Made by a program: the position numbers and the translations under genes. From Candidatus Muproteobacteria bacterium RIFCSPHIGHO2_01_FULL_65_16 (GTDB lineage: Bacteria > Pseudomonadota > Gammaproteobacteria > Acidiferrobacterales > Sulfurifustaceae), in NCBI GenBank assembly GCA_001785175.1, contig MFSY01000110.1, positions 1,281 through 8,860 of the forward strand: 7,580 nt of DNA, given 5' to 3'. Positions 1-7,425 of this stretch are shown piece by piece. Below the pieces are notes generated by a model that saw only the letters and a program-made list of their open reading frames with translations, made no database searches and had not been told where the DNA came from. Numbering within the stretch: the first letter of the stretch is position 1; the number at the start of each line of letters is the position of its first letter.

Positions 1-8
1 CGGAAACA

Positions 9-228
9 GACAAAGGTCCAGTGGACCTTTGTCCCGGCGAGCGGGCAGGCCATGGGCGAAATGGGAATAGGCGACGATCCAGTGAATCGTCGCCCCATCG
101 AGCGGGTGCGCCATGGATGGTGCACCCCGGACTCTCAAGCGATGCAGGATTGCATCGCGCCGAGAGGCCTGCCCCGGCCTTTCGAGCGGAGCGGGACAGC
201 GGAGCGATGAAAGCGAACCGCAGGTTCG
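9..228. repeat. Intergenic array of short hairpins
   Basis: No credible gene is seen in 1-294; instead there are five compact inverted repeats. They are 9-33 (11 bp, loop AGT), 70-94 (9 bp closing a CCAGTGA loop, where one more C-G pair leaves AGT), 104-127 (10 bp including one G-T, loop TGGA), 139-158 (8 bp, loop GGAT) and 214-228 (6 bp, loop GCA). The first two share the loop core TCCAGTG. The word CGAGCGGG occurs between hairpins at 38-45 and 99-106, and in the broken form CGAGCGGAGCGGG at 183-195. The stems differ in sequence while shape and spacer are kept, so structure seems to be what is conserved. The array may continue left of the window. It could be a dispersed genomic repeat, a structured RNA or a recombination target; the sequence alone does not decide. 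Confidence 0.6.
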
Positions 229-275
229 AGTCCGCGGCAAATCAAATCACCGAGGTTACCCGCAGCACTGCGACT

Positions 276-291
276 ACCTGACGGATCAGGT
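276..291 (-). terminator. Short hairpin just after the tRNA 3' end
   Basis: ACCTGA and TCAGGT form a 6-bp stem with a 4-base loop only a few bases beyond the encoded CCA of the minus-strand tRNA. No T-tract follows on the minus strand, so it is a weak terminator candidate at best and might instead only guide 3' trimming of the precursor. Confidence 0.25.
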
Positions 292-294
292 TTA

Positions 295-611
295 TGGTGG
301 GCCCGGAAGGACTCGAACCTTCGACCAAGGGATTCACTGTACCCCGCTGTTTCCAGCAGGAGCGGACTATCTCACCGCCCGCGACCTTGCGAGTCGCTGG
401 GGCGCGGGACGCTCTAGCCTGTAATTAAGGACACTTAAGTCCCCAGGTAGTCTCTGCACCTTCCGGAAGTGTACCCCCGGCTTGGCTCAGGGTTGCCATC
501 AGCCTGTGCTGGAAGGTTTCCCTGAATTCATCCCGTTCATTTCACACCTTTCGATGTGAACGCACCATTAACTGATGAGTCCCCTGCTCTAACCAACTGA
601 GCTACAGGCCC
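295..611 (-). tRNA. ileX: tRNA-Ile(CAU), split by a group I intron
   Basis: Minor isoleucine tRNA: its C34 is normally modified to lysidine by TilS so that it reads AUA instead of AUG. The 5' exon is 575-611 (37 nt) and the 3' exon 295-334 (40 nt, CCA encoded). Joined, they form a complete 77-nt cloverleaf. The acceptor GGGCCTG pairs with CGGGCCC (one G-U), the D arm is GCTC/GAGC, the anticodon stem GGGGA pairs with TCCCT, the loop is CTCATAA with anticodon CAT, and the T arm is GAAGG-TTCGAGT-CCTTC. Ile(CAU) is preferred over Met because of the overall likeness to bacterial tRNA-Ile2 and the position next to rpoD, matching E. coli ileX. The interruption lies between positions 36 and 37. A tRNA finder without intron handling would probably miss or mis-call this gene. 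Splicing is needed for any function. Confidence 0.93.
335..574 (-). ncRNA. Group I self-splicing intron in the anticodon loop
   Basis: A 240-nt ORF-less ribozyme intron; positions below are intron-internal. The 5' splice site follows the U of CAU; CAU plus CA (1-2) pairs with TGGTG (8-12), giving P1 with the required U-G at the splice site. P2 is 15-34 with a GAAA loop. P3 is CGGGATG (40-46) with CGTCCCG (164-170). P4 is TCAGGG (50-55) with CCCTGA (83-88). The R element GTGCAGAGACTA (116-127) and the S-like GAGATAGTCC (202-211) hold P7, GACTA with TAGTC. P8 lies in 171-199 and P9 is 215-232 with a GAAA loop. The intron ends with the obligatory G (240). Position and GAAA loops recall the small Azoarcus tRNA-Ile intron (subgroup IC3). 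Unlike that intron, 36 nt (128-163) lie between P7 and P3 and form their own stems. No homing endonuclease is encoded. Confidence 0.93.
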
Positions 612-621
612 ATTAAACACA

Positions 622-645
622 ACGGGCCGGATTATACCGGCCCGT
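622..645 (-). terminator. Likely rpoD terminator hairpin
   Basis: ACGGGCCGG and CCGGCCCGT form a perfect 9-bp GC-rich stem with a 6-base loop. On the minus strand it is followed by TGTGTTTAAT, a modest U-rich tail. It lies about 75 bases after the rpoD stop and just before the tRNA, so it is the best terminator candidate for the rpsU-yqeY-dnaG-rpoD transcript. The loop is also the -10 box of the tRNA promoter. Confidence 0.55.
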
Positions 646-659
646 GATGCTGATGGCAC
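631..659 (-). promoter_or_regulatory. Sigma-70 promoter of tRNA-Ile
   Basis: On the minus strand a perfect TATAAT (631-636) lies 17 bp from GTGCCA (654-659, 4 of 6 to TTGACA). Initiation would fall near 624, giving a 5' leader of roughly a dozen bases before the tRNA at 611. The stretch just after the -10 is all G and C (CCGGCCCG), the discriminator type known from stable-RNA promoters under stringent control; that regulation is inferred. Confidence 0.7.
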
Positions 660-677
660 TTCACCCCCCACCCTTTA

Positions 678-701
678 CCCTCCCCCGTCAAGGGGGGAGG
701 G
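678..701. repeat. C/G-rich hairpin after rpoD
   Basis: CCCTCCCCC and GGGGGAGGG form a strong 9-bp stem about 20 bases beyond the rpoD stop. No T-run follows on the minus strand, so it is not a standard intrinsic terminator, though it could protect the rpoD 3' end. A related but shorter-C hairpin is at 5441-5464. Confidence 0.5.
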
Positions 702-720
702 GAAGTTGGAGTAAATCTCC

Positions 721-2553
<1,833 letters not shown>

Positions 2554-2610
2554 GGCCTGAATCCGTTTCGTACTTAAGTTGCTGATAAGGTGCTGAATAT
2601 AAAGCTTTCG

Positions 2611-2639
2611 AGTATAGCTTAAATGCTGTCGCCCCCCAA
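2611..2639 (-). promoter_or_regulatory. Candidate promoter for rpoD
   Basis: In the 91-base gap between dnaG and rpoD, the minus strand has TATACT (2611-2616, 5 of 6) 17 bp from TTGGGG (2634-2639, 3 of 6), giving a leader of about 50 bases. The gap is clearly AT-richer than the genes. E. coli rpoD also has promoters besides the operon promoter, so an extra one here is plausible. No convincing sigma-32 element was seen. Confidence 0.45.
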
Positions 2640-2644
2640 GAATT

Positions 2645-4435
2645 TCAATCTCTGTCGGAAACTGGCTGATGCCTGGCCTTTTCCGCCAAAAGCCGCGCCA
2701 ATTCAACCTTTTCCTCGGGGGTCAGGGAGCCTTGAACCCGCTGCTTATGCAAAAGCCGTTCCGTCTGCATCTTGATCGCGGAGCGGTGCAGTTGCCCCAA
2801 AACCCCCTGAAATTCGGCCATGACGTCCTGGGCCAGCGCCGGGTGCTGCCAGACGGCGAGCTTGGCCAGGGGCGCTTCATGTTCCGTCCCACGGAAATGC
2901 TCGATGACGGCGGCGGTATTCAGGCCGGGAGATCCTTGCAGCAGGTCGAGGACAGCCAGAAACAATGGCATTCCCGGCAATTCCTGATCCACAAACGTGC
3001 TCCGGTCGGTCACTTTGGCCGCCAGCTCCGGATGCTGCAGCACCATGGCGATCGCCAGCCGCACCATGGACGGCGGTTCCTTGGGTCCGGCGCCGGCGCG
3101 CCCGGGGGCGCCGGGTCGGTTTTCCGTGGCCGCGCCGCCCGCCGACATCAGCGCCGCCAACTTGCCGGGATCAACCCGGCTCAACTCCGCCAGCCGGTCC
3201 AGCAGCATCTGCCGCAAAACTCCGTGGGAAACGTTAGACAACAGGGGGCGCGCGAGTTCCACCAGCCGCGCGCGCCCGTCGAGGCGCCCCAAATCCACTT
3301 GGCCGGCCAGGGTCTGAAACAGATAGTCCGGCAGCGGCGCGGCCTGACGCAGGCGGGCGCGGAAGGCCTCAGCTCCTTCCTTGCGCACCAGCGTGTCCGG
3401 ATCCTCGCCTTCGGGCAGAAACAGAAAGCTCACCTGCCGCCCTTCGCGCAGCGCCGGCAGCGCCGTCTCCAGCGCCCGCCAGGCGGCCTCGCGCCCGGCG
3501 CGGTCGCCGTCAAAACAGAAAACGATGTCCTGGGTGAAGCGGAAGATACGCTCCAGGTGGTCGTGCGTGGTCGCCGTCCCCAGGGTGGCGACGGCGTTGT
3601 CCACGCCGTGCTGCGCCAGCGCCACCACGTCCATGTATCCCTCCACCACCAGCACCCGGCCTTCGCGCTTGATCGCCTCGCGCGCGCGGAACAGTCCGTA
3701 CAGCTCGCGCCCTTTGTGGAACAGGGGCGTTTCCGGGGAGTTCAGATACTTGGGCTCCTCCTTGCCGAGTACGCGCCCGCCAAAACCGACGATGCGGCCG
3801 CGATAGTCGTGGATGGGGAACATGACGCGGTTGCGGAAGCGGTCATAAAACCCACCGCCCTCCTTCTTGACCGCGAGCCCGGCGTGCGCGAGCCGCTCGC
3901 GCGCGGCGTCATCCTTCCCGAGCGCGCGTACCAGATGGTCCCAGCCGTCGGGCGCGAAGCCGAGGCCGAACTCGGCGGCGATCTCGCCGGTGACGCCGCG
4001 GGCCTTGAGATAATCCACGGCGCTCCGGCCCGGCGGCTCGCGCAGCTGATCGCGATAAAACCGCGCCGCGTCCTGCATGATCTCCAGCAGCTCCGCGCCG
4101 CCATGCTCTTTCGCGGCGGCGCCGGCGACGCCGCCCTCGCGCGGCACCGTCAGGCCCAGGCGGCCGGCGAGCTCCTCCACCGCCTCGGGAAAACCCATGT
4201 GCTCATATTCCATGAGAAACCCGATGGCCGTGCCGTGCGCGCCGCAGCCGAAGCAGTGATAGAACTGCTTGTCCGGGCTTACGGTGAACGATGGGGTCTT
4301 TTCCTCGTGGAACGGGCAGCAGGCCTTGTAATCCTTGCCGGCCTTCTTGAGCGGCACGCGCGCGTCAATCACCTCGACGATATCGGCGCGCGTCAGCAAT
4401 TCATCAATGAACGTCTTGGGGATCAGGCCGGCCAT
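2645..4435 (-). CDS. dnaG: DNA primase DnaG
   Basis: Synthesises RNA primers for Okazaki fragments at the replication fork, recruited by the DnaB helicase. The N-terminal zinc-binding domain (1-100) has C40, H43, C61 and C64, the same positions as in E. coli. The RNA polymerase domain carries [10 protein letters not shown] (199-208) and the [14 protein letters not shown] loop (229-242). The Toprim fold has the catalytic EGYMDV (265-270) and DGD (309-311), again matching E. coli E265, D309 and D311. A Gly/Ala/Pro-rich linker near 432-456 leads to a C-terminal helicase-binding domain (about 457-596). The length of 596 residues is normal (E. coli 581). The start [11 protein letters not shown] fits the family, but no Shine-Dalgarno is well placed: a GGAG lies 16 bases upstream, inside the inverted repeat shared with yqeY. 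It is third in the operon. Confidence 0.99.
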   Translation of the reverse strand: MAGLIPKTFIDELLTRADIVEVIDARVPLKKAGKDYKACCPFHEEKTPSFTVSPDKQFYHCFGCGAHGTAIGFLMEYEHMGFPEAVEELAGRLGLTVPREGGVAGAAAKEHGGAELLEIMQDAARFYRDQLREPPGRSAVDYLKARGVTGEIAAEFGLGFAPDGWDHLVRALGKDDAARERLAHAGLAVKKEGGGFYDRFRNRVMFPIHDYRGRIVGFGGRVLGKEEPKYLNSPETPLFHKGRELYGLFRAREAIKREGRVLVVEGYMDVVALAQHGVDNAVATLGTATTHDHLERIFRFTQDIVFCFDGDRAGREAAWRALETALPALREGRQVSFLFLPEGEDPDTLVRKEGAEAFRARLRQAAPLPDYLFQTLAGQVDLGRLDGRARLVELARPLLSNVSHGVLRQMLLDRLAELSRVDPGKLAALMSAGGAATENRPGAPGRAGAGPKEPPSMVRLAIAMVLQHPELAAKVTDRSTFVDQELPGMPLFLAVLDLLQGSPGLNTAAVIEHFRGTEHEAPLAKLAVWQHPALAQDVMAEFQGVLGQLHRSAIKMQTERLLHKQRVQGSLTPEEKVELARLLAEKARHQPVSDRD

Positions 4436-4441
4436 AACATT

Positions 4442-4541
4442 AAGCTACAAGCTCCAAGCTACAAGCTTCAAGCCACGCCCTGATGGGAGGCCTGTCCGTA
4501 ATCCGTCTGGCTTGCAGCTTGAAGCTTGGGGCTTGCAGCTG
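4442..4541. repeat. Inverted repeat between yqeY and dnaG
   Basis: Two 33-base arms, 4442-4474 and 4509-4541, are inverted copies matching at 28 of 33 positions, with a 34-base spacer. Each arm is itself built from AAGCTNCAAGC-like units. The element fills the gap from 4 bases after the yqeY stop to 6 bases before the dnaG start, so a long stem would form in the operon mRNA. No T-tract follows, so it is not a classical terminator. It could be a dispersed palindromic or MITE-like repeat, and it occupies the place where an upstream ribosome site for dnaG would be expected. Confidence 0.8.
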
Positions 4542-4545
4542 TTCT

Positions 4546-4989
4546 TTAACCGAGCCTGGCCTTTACTTTGCCACCGACCTTGCCCATGTCGGCGCGGCCC
4601 TGGAGTTTGGGTTTGAGCGCGGCCATGACCTTGCCCATGTCCTTGGGCGCGGCGGCGCCGGTGGCGGCGACGGCCTCGGCGATGAGCTGCTCGATCTCGG
4701 CCTCGGTCAGTTGCTGCGGCAGGTACGTCTGCCACAGCGCGATCTCGCGCGCCTCCTTGTCCGCCAGGTCCTGGCGGCCGCCCTTGAGGTACTGCTCCGC
4801 CGCCTCGCGGCCCTGCTTGACGAGTTTTTCGATCACCGCCAGCACCTGGGTGTCGTCGAGACTGATGCGCTCGTCCACCTCGCGCCGCTGGATCGCGGCG
4901 GCGAGCAGGCGCAGCGTGCCGAGGCGCGCCTCGTCCCTGGCGCGCTGCGCCTGCTTAATGTCGTCTTTGATTTTTTCCTTAAGGCTCAT
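4546..4989 (-). CDS. yqeY: GatB/YqeY domain protein
   Basis: A small helical protein of the YqeY family, related to the tail domain of GatB, the amidotransferase subunit that delivers Gln- or Asn-tRNA substrates. The function of the stand-alone protein is not established; a tRNA-linked role is a family inference. The 147 residues match the usual length and cover the whole domain: N-terminal MSLKEKIKDDIKQAQRARD, TLRLLAAAIQRREVDER (25-41), EIALWQTYLPQQLTEAEI (81-98) and a C-terminal KDMGKVMAALKPKLQGRADM (115-134). It starts 21 bases after the rpsU stop, with no clear Shine-Dalgarno, so translation may be coupled to rpsU. Its place between rpsU and dnaG is common in gammaproteobacteria, though E. 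coli lacks it there. Confidence 0.95.
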   Translation of the reverse strand: MSLKEKIKDDIKQAQRARDEARLGTLRLLAAAIQRREVDERISLDDTQVLAVIEKLVKQGREAAEQYLKGGRQDLADKEAREIALWQTYLPQQLTEAEIEQLIAEAVAATGAAAPKDMGKVMAALKPKLQGRADMGKVGGKVKARLG

Positions 4990-5010
4990 CGCCCAAGGCC
5001 GGCGGAAGGA

Positions 5011-5226
5011 TTACGGGCGCGGAACGGCGCGCATGGTCAGGCGCAAAAGCTTCTTCAGTTCGCGCTTGCGCGCCGCGGCCGCCTTGCGCTTGCGGATCTC
5101 GGTCGGCTTTTCGTAGTGCTCGCGCCGGCGCATTTCGGTGAACACACCAGCCTTTTCACAGGAACGGCGGAAACGGCGCAGCGCGACCTCAAACGGTTCG
5201 TTGTCTTTGATCCGGACGGAAGGCAT
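5011..5226 (-). CDS. rpsU: 30S ribosomal protein S21
   Basis: A small basic protein of the 30S platform, near the 3' end of 16S rRNA, that helps initiation on natural mRNAs. The 71 residues equal the common length. The sequence starts [20 protein letters not shown] and continues with [21 protein letters not shown] and a lysine/arginine-rich tail typical of S21. The start was set at MPSV, with GAGGGA 9 bases upstream; an in-frame ATG 17 codons earlier adds residues foreign to the family. It is first gene of the rpsU-yqeY-dnaG-rpoD operon. Confidence 0.98.
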   Translation of the reverse strand: MPSVRIKDNEPFEVALRRFRRSCEKAGVFTEMRRREHYEKPTEIRKRKAAAARKRELKKLLRLTMRAVPRP

Positions 5227-5235
5227 CGGTACTTT

Positions 5236-5241
5236 TCCCTC
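5236..5241 (-). promoter_or_regulatory. Ribosome binding site of rpsU
   Basis: GAGGGA on the minus strand ends 9 bases before the ATG at 5226. It supports the 71-residue S21 start over the longer reading. Confidence 0.7.
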
Positions 5242-5291
5242 GGCGATAGTTACTGACGAAATTAAGGGTCCAACCACGGAAAGGGCGCGAT

Positions 5292-5328
5292 TTTATAGAT
5301 TCCGGCCGGTTTTGTATACCCAAAACCG
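5292..5328 (-). promoter_or_regulatory. Candidate operon promoter with palindrome
   Basis: The minus strand carries TATAAA (5292-5297, running on as TATAAAAT) about 65 bases before rpsU, a likely -10 for the operon. No good -35 at 16-18 bp is seen; TTGGGT lies at a 20-bp spacing. Just upstream, CGGTTTTG (5307-5314) and CAAAACCG (5321-5328) form a perfect 8-bp inverted repeat around TATACC, which overlaps the -35 side and could be an operator. Confidence 0.45.
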
Positions 5329-5412
5329 CCCCAGCCATCCCCCTCACCATCCCTCACCCTCATTCCGACTGGAATAGAGGCTCTAACTTCCCCTCTCCCA
5401 GAGTGAACTAGG

Positions 5413-5466
5413 CCGCGCGAGAGCGCGGATCGGCTCGCCTCCCTCTCCCGCTTGCGGGAGAGGGGG
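5413..5466. repeat. Two hairpins of a C-rich intergenic repeat
   Basis: CCGCGC-GAGA-GCGCGG (5413-5428) is a 6-bp hairpin with a GNRA loop. CCCTCTCCCG-CTTG-CGGGAGAGGG (5441-5464) is a perfect 10-bp hairpin followed on the plus strand by ATTCTTTCTGTT. The surrounding 5331-5400 is a C-rich, low-complexity stretch. It resembles the CTCTCCC/GGGAGAG repeats common between genes in many proteobacteria. It lies just upstream of tsaD and could stop read-through into it. Confidence 0.6.
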
Positions 5467-5485
5467 ATTCTTTCTGTTAAGCCGG

Positions 5486-5491
5486 TAAAAT
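5486..5491 (+). promoter_or_regulatory. Possible tsaD -10 box
   Basis: TAAAAT lies 7 bases before the tsaD ATG, so initiation would fall at or next to the start codon. No good -35 was found. The assignment rests on position and the -10 match alone. Confidence 0.3.
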
Positions 5492-5498
5492 CCACCGT

Positions 5499-6509
5499 AT
5501 GCGCATCCTCGGGCTGGAGACCTCCTGCGACGACACCGGCGTGGCCCTGTTCGACTCGGACCGGGGCCTGCTGGCGCACAGGCTTTATTCGCAGGTGGAT
5601 CTGCACGCCGCCTACGGCGGGGTGGTGCCGGAGCTGGCGTCCCGCGATCACATCCGCAAGGCCTTGCCTTTGCTCAAGCTGGTCATGGACGAGGCCGCGA
5701 CCGGGCCGGAGCAGATGGGCGGGGTGGCCTACACCGCCGGCCCGGGCCTGGCCGGGGCGCTGCTCGTGGGCGCGGCCATCGGGCGGAGCCTGGCGCTGGC
5801 CTGGAACGTGCCGGCGATCGGCATCCATCATATGGAAGGCCACCTGCTCTCGCCGATGCTCGAGTCGGACGCGCCCGGGTTTCCGTTCACCGCCCTGCTG
5901 GTGTCGGGCGGGCACACGCTGCTCGCCGCGGTGCGCGGCGTGGGCGAGTACGACATCCTCGGCGAATCGCTGGACGACGCCGTGGGCGAGGCCTTCGACA
6001 AGACCGCCAAGCTCCTCGGGCTCGGCTATCCCGGCGGGCCGGCGATCGCGCGGGTGGCGGAACGCGGCCGGCCCGGCCGGTTCCATTTCCCGCGCCCCAT
6101 GACCGACCGGCCGGGGCTGGACTTCAGCTTCAGCGGCCTCAAGACCGCGGTCGCGCACGCCGCCGGTTCCACGTCCGATGCGCTGACAATCAGCGACATC
6201 GCGCATGCGTTTCAGGAAGCCGCGGTGGATACGTTGGTAATAAAGTGTCGGCGCGCGCTCGAACAGACCGGCCACGAACGGCTGGTGGCCGCCGGCGGGG
6301 TGAGCGCCAACCGCCTGCTGCGCGCGCGGCTGGCGGACATGGCGCGCGCGGCGGGGGCGCGCGTGTATTACCCGCGTCCGGAGTTCTGCACCGACAACGG
6401 CGCCATGATCGCCTACGCCGGCTGGCTGCGCCTGCGCGCGGGACGGACGGAGCCGCTCGCCTTCGGCGCGCGCCCGCGCTGGCGCATCGAGGAACTGGAA
6501 AAACCCTAA
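5499..6509 (+). CDS. tsaD: tRNA t6A37 threonylcarbamoyltransferase TsaD
   Basis: Transfers threonylcarbamoyl from threonylcarbamoyl-AMP to A37 of ANN-decoding tRNAs, together with TsaB and TsaE, in the cytoplasm; formerly called Gcp or YgjD. It has the ASKHA fold. The N-terminal phosphate loop is LETSCDDTG (6-14). The metal-binding HHMEGH supplies H111 and H115, the third ligand is D299 in FCTDNGAM, and nucleotide-contact segments are VSGGHT (135-140), [13 protein letters not shown] (163-175) and [11 protein letters not shown] (264-274). The 336 residues match the family length. No Shine-Dalgarno precedes the ATG. It is divergent from rpsU, as usual in gammaproteobacteria. Codon 248 is an AUA, read by the intron-bearing tRNA-Ile(CAU) in this window, itself a likely t6A substrate. 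Confidence 0.99.
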   Translation: MRILGLETSCDDTGVALFDSDRGLLAHRLYSQVDLHAAYGGVVPELASRDHIRKALPLLKLVMDEAATGPEQMGGVAYTAGPGLAGALLVGAAIGRSLALAWNVPAIGIHHMEGHLLSPMLESDAPGFPFTALLVSGGHTLLAAVRGVGEYDILGESLDDAVGEAFDKTAKLLGLGYPGGPAIARVAERGRPGRFHFPRPMTDRPGLDFSFSGLKTAVAHAAGSTSDALTISDIAHAFQEAAVDTLVIKCRRALEQTGHERLVAAGGVSANRLLRARLADMARAAGARVYYPRPEFCTDNGAMIAYAGWLRLRAGRTEPLAFGARPRWRIEELEKP

Positions 6510-6518
6510 AAACGCTGG

Positions 6519-6726
6519 AACCGCAGATGAACGCGGATAAAGGAACTCGAGGAATTACTGGAAGCGCGATTTTCACCGCAGAGAACGCAGAGCACGCGGA
6601 GAAAAAATCAGTTATTTTGCTTCAACAACTCCGCGCCTCCGCGGTGAGCTTGATGTTCCGTCAAGAAAACGGAATTTTTAAAGGTTCCCATGAGTTTCTT
6701 TGCGCCCTTCGCGTCTCTGCGGCAAA
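6519..6726. repeat. CGCAGAG-type repeats filling the tsaD-plsY gap
   Basis: The 251-base gap has no gene. Four copies of a degenerate word are seen: forward at 6519-6540 (AACCGCAGATGAACGCGGAT) and 6571-6606 (CACCGCAGAGAACGCAGAG and on), inverted at 6629-6647 (CTCCGCGCCTCCGCGGTGA) and 6695-6726 (TTCGCGTCTCTGCGGC). The forward and inverted pairs could fold on each other. Similar CCGCAGAG strings are familiar between genes in many bacteria; their nature is unclear. Confidence 0.65.
6656..6679 (+). terminator. Weak intrinsic terminator after tsaD
   Basis: TTCCGT and ACGGAA form a 6-bp stem with a 7-base loop, directly followed by TTTTT on the plus strand. It lies about 150 bases beyond tsaD. The stem is short and only half GC, so strength is doubtful. 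Confidence 0.5.
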
Positions 6727-6760
6727 TAATCATACTTAATCAGGGCTTCCCTAACGCTCG

Positions 6761-7348
6761 TTACTTGCCGATGCGGGTCTCTTTGCCGGCGAGGAGCTTG
6801 CGGATATTCGAGCGGTGGCGGACGATCAACGCCGCGCTTATAGCGACGCCGGCGACGAGATACGGCGTGCCCGGCACGAGCCACCAGACGTAAACCGGCA
6901 CCGCGAGCGCGGCCGTCAGCGCCGCGAGCGAGGAATAACGAAACAGCGCCGCCACGAGCAGCCAGGTCCCAGCGAGCAGCAGCCCCACCAATGGACTGAC
7001 GGCGAGCCACACGCCGAAGGCGGTCGCCACGCCTTTGCCGCCGCGGAAGCCGAAGTACACCGGGAACAGGTGGCCGAGAAAGGCCAGAAATCCGCTGAGC
7101 GCGATTATGCCGGGGTCGGCGGTCAGGGCGCGCGCCGCGAGCACCGCGAGCGCGCCCTTGAGCACGTCGCCGAGCAGCGTCAGCACCGCGGCGACCTTGC
7201 CGCCGTAACGCAGGATGTTGGTCGCGCCGGGGTTGCGCGAGCCCACTTGGCGCGGGTCCCGCAGCCCCATGAGCCGCGCGACCACGATCGCGCTCGAAAC
7301 CGAGCCGAGGAGATAGGCGGCGACCGGAAGCAGATAGGGCCAGTTCAT
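6761..7348 (-). CDS. plsY: Acyl-phosphate glycerol-3-phosphate acyltransferase PlsY
   Basis: Inner-membrane enzyme that acylates sn-glycerol 3-phosphate at position 1 using acyl-phosphate made by PlsX, the first step of phospholipid synthesis. The three family motifs are present: GSVSSAIVVARL running to GSRNPGATN (15-44), GHLFPVYFGFRGGKGVAT (92-109, with the glycine-rich phosphate-binding segment) and RHRSNIRKL (177-185). Hydrophobic stretches near 4-26, 52-73, 79-98, 112-136 and 141-176 fit the 5 to 7 membrane helices of the family. The 195 residues are normal. The start MNWPYLLPVAAYLLGS leads straight into the first helix. No clear Shine-Dalgarno is seen; a 9-codon reading frame upstream overlaps the start. 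It is divergent from folB, a pairing known in E. coli. Confidence 0.98.
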   Translation of the reverse strand: MNWPYLLPVAAYLLGSVSSAIVVARLMGLRDPRQVGSRNPGATNILRYGGKVAAVLTLLGDVLKGALAVLAARALTADPGIIALSGFLAFLGHLFPVYFGFRGGKGVATAFGVWLAVSPLVGLLLAGTWLLVAALFRYSSLAALTAALAVPVYVWWLVPGTPYLVAGVAISAALIVRHRSNIRKLLAGKETRIGK

Positions 7349-7374
7349 GATCGTGCCGGGCTGTTGGTTTCCAT
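7345..7374 (-). CDS. Possible 9-codon leader frame before plsY
   Basis: An ATG on the minus strand opens METNSPARS and stops at a TGA that overlaps the plsY ATG (ATGA). This is the classical layout for translational coupling and would explain the missing Shine-Dalgarno of plsY. The upstream ATG itself has no clear ribosome site, so it may be chance. Confidence 0.25.
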   Translation of the reverse strand: METNSPARS

Positions 7375-7375
7375 C

Positions 7376-7405
7376 GAGACAGGGTACAACATTTTAGAAT
7401 ATAGT
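7376..7405 (+). promoter_or_regulatory. Candidate folB promoter in divergent region
   Basis: On the plus strand TATAGT (7400-7405, 5 of 6) lies 18 bp from GAGACA (7376-7381, 4 of 6), with folB about 20 bases downstream. On the minus strand the same AT-rich core reads TATATT and TAAAAT, so the plsY promoter probably overlaps it; no good -35 for that side was found. Confidence 0.45.
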
Positions 7406-7412
7406 CGAGCCC

Positions 7413-7416
7413 GGAG
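7413..7416 (+). promoter_or_regulatory. Ribosome binding site of folB
   Basis: GGAG lies 9 bases before the ATG at 7426 and supports that codon over the in-frame ATG two codons later. Confidence 0.7.
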
Positions 7417-7425
7417 AACAACAGC

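Noticed and set aside
9..158. CRISPR-like repeat array
   Set aside because: Stem sequences differ between units and spacing is irregular, so there is no constant direct repeat.
214..237. A T-arm-like GGTTCGAGTCC suggesting a second tRNA remnant
   Set aside because: The T stem does not pair well, and the bases are better explained by the CGAACC-GCA-GGTTCG hairpin of the array.
21..424. Two overlapping plus-strand reading frames of 86 and 103 codons
   Set aside because: They run through the hairpin array and the antisense of the tRNA and intron, have no recognisable domain and no good ribosome site.
335..574. A homing endonuclease or a group II intron
   Set aside because: The insert is only 240 nt without a coding frame, and its R and P7 elements are of group I type.
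2554..2706. 51-codon N-terminal extension of RpoD
   Set aside because: It overlaps the dnaG end and the probable rpoD promoter, and the family N-terminus MDQETQ begins at 2553.
5227..5277. 17-codon extension of S21
   Set aside because: S21 begins [11 protein letters not shown] in the family, and GAGGGA is placed for that start.
5262..6275. 337-codon minus-strand frame opposite tsaD
   Set aside because: It is antisense to a clear tsaD gene, begins inside it and runs through the rpsU/tsaD intergenic repeats.
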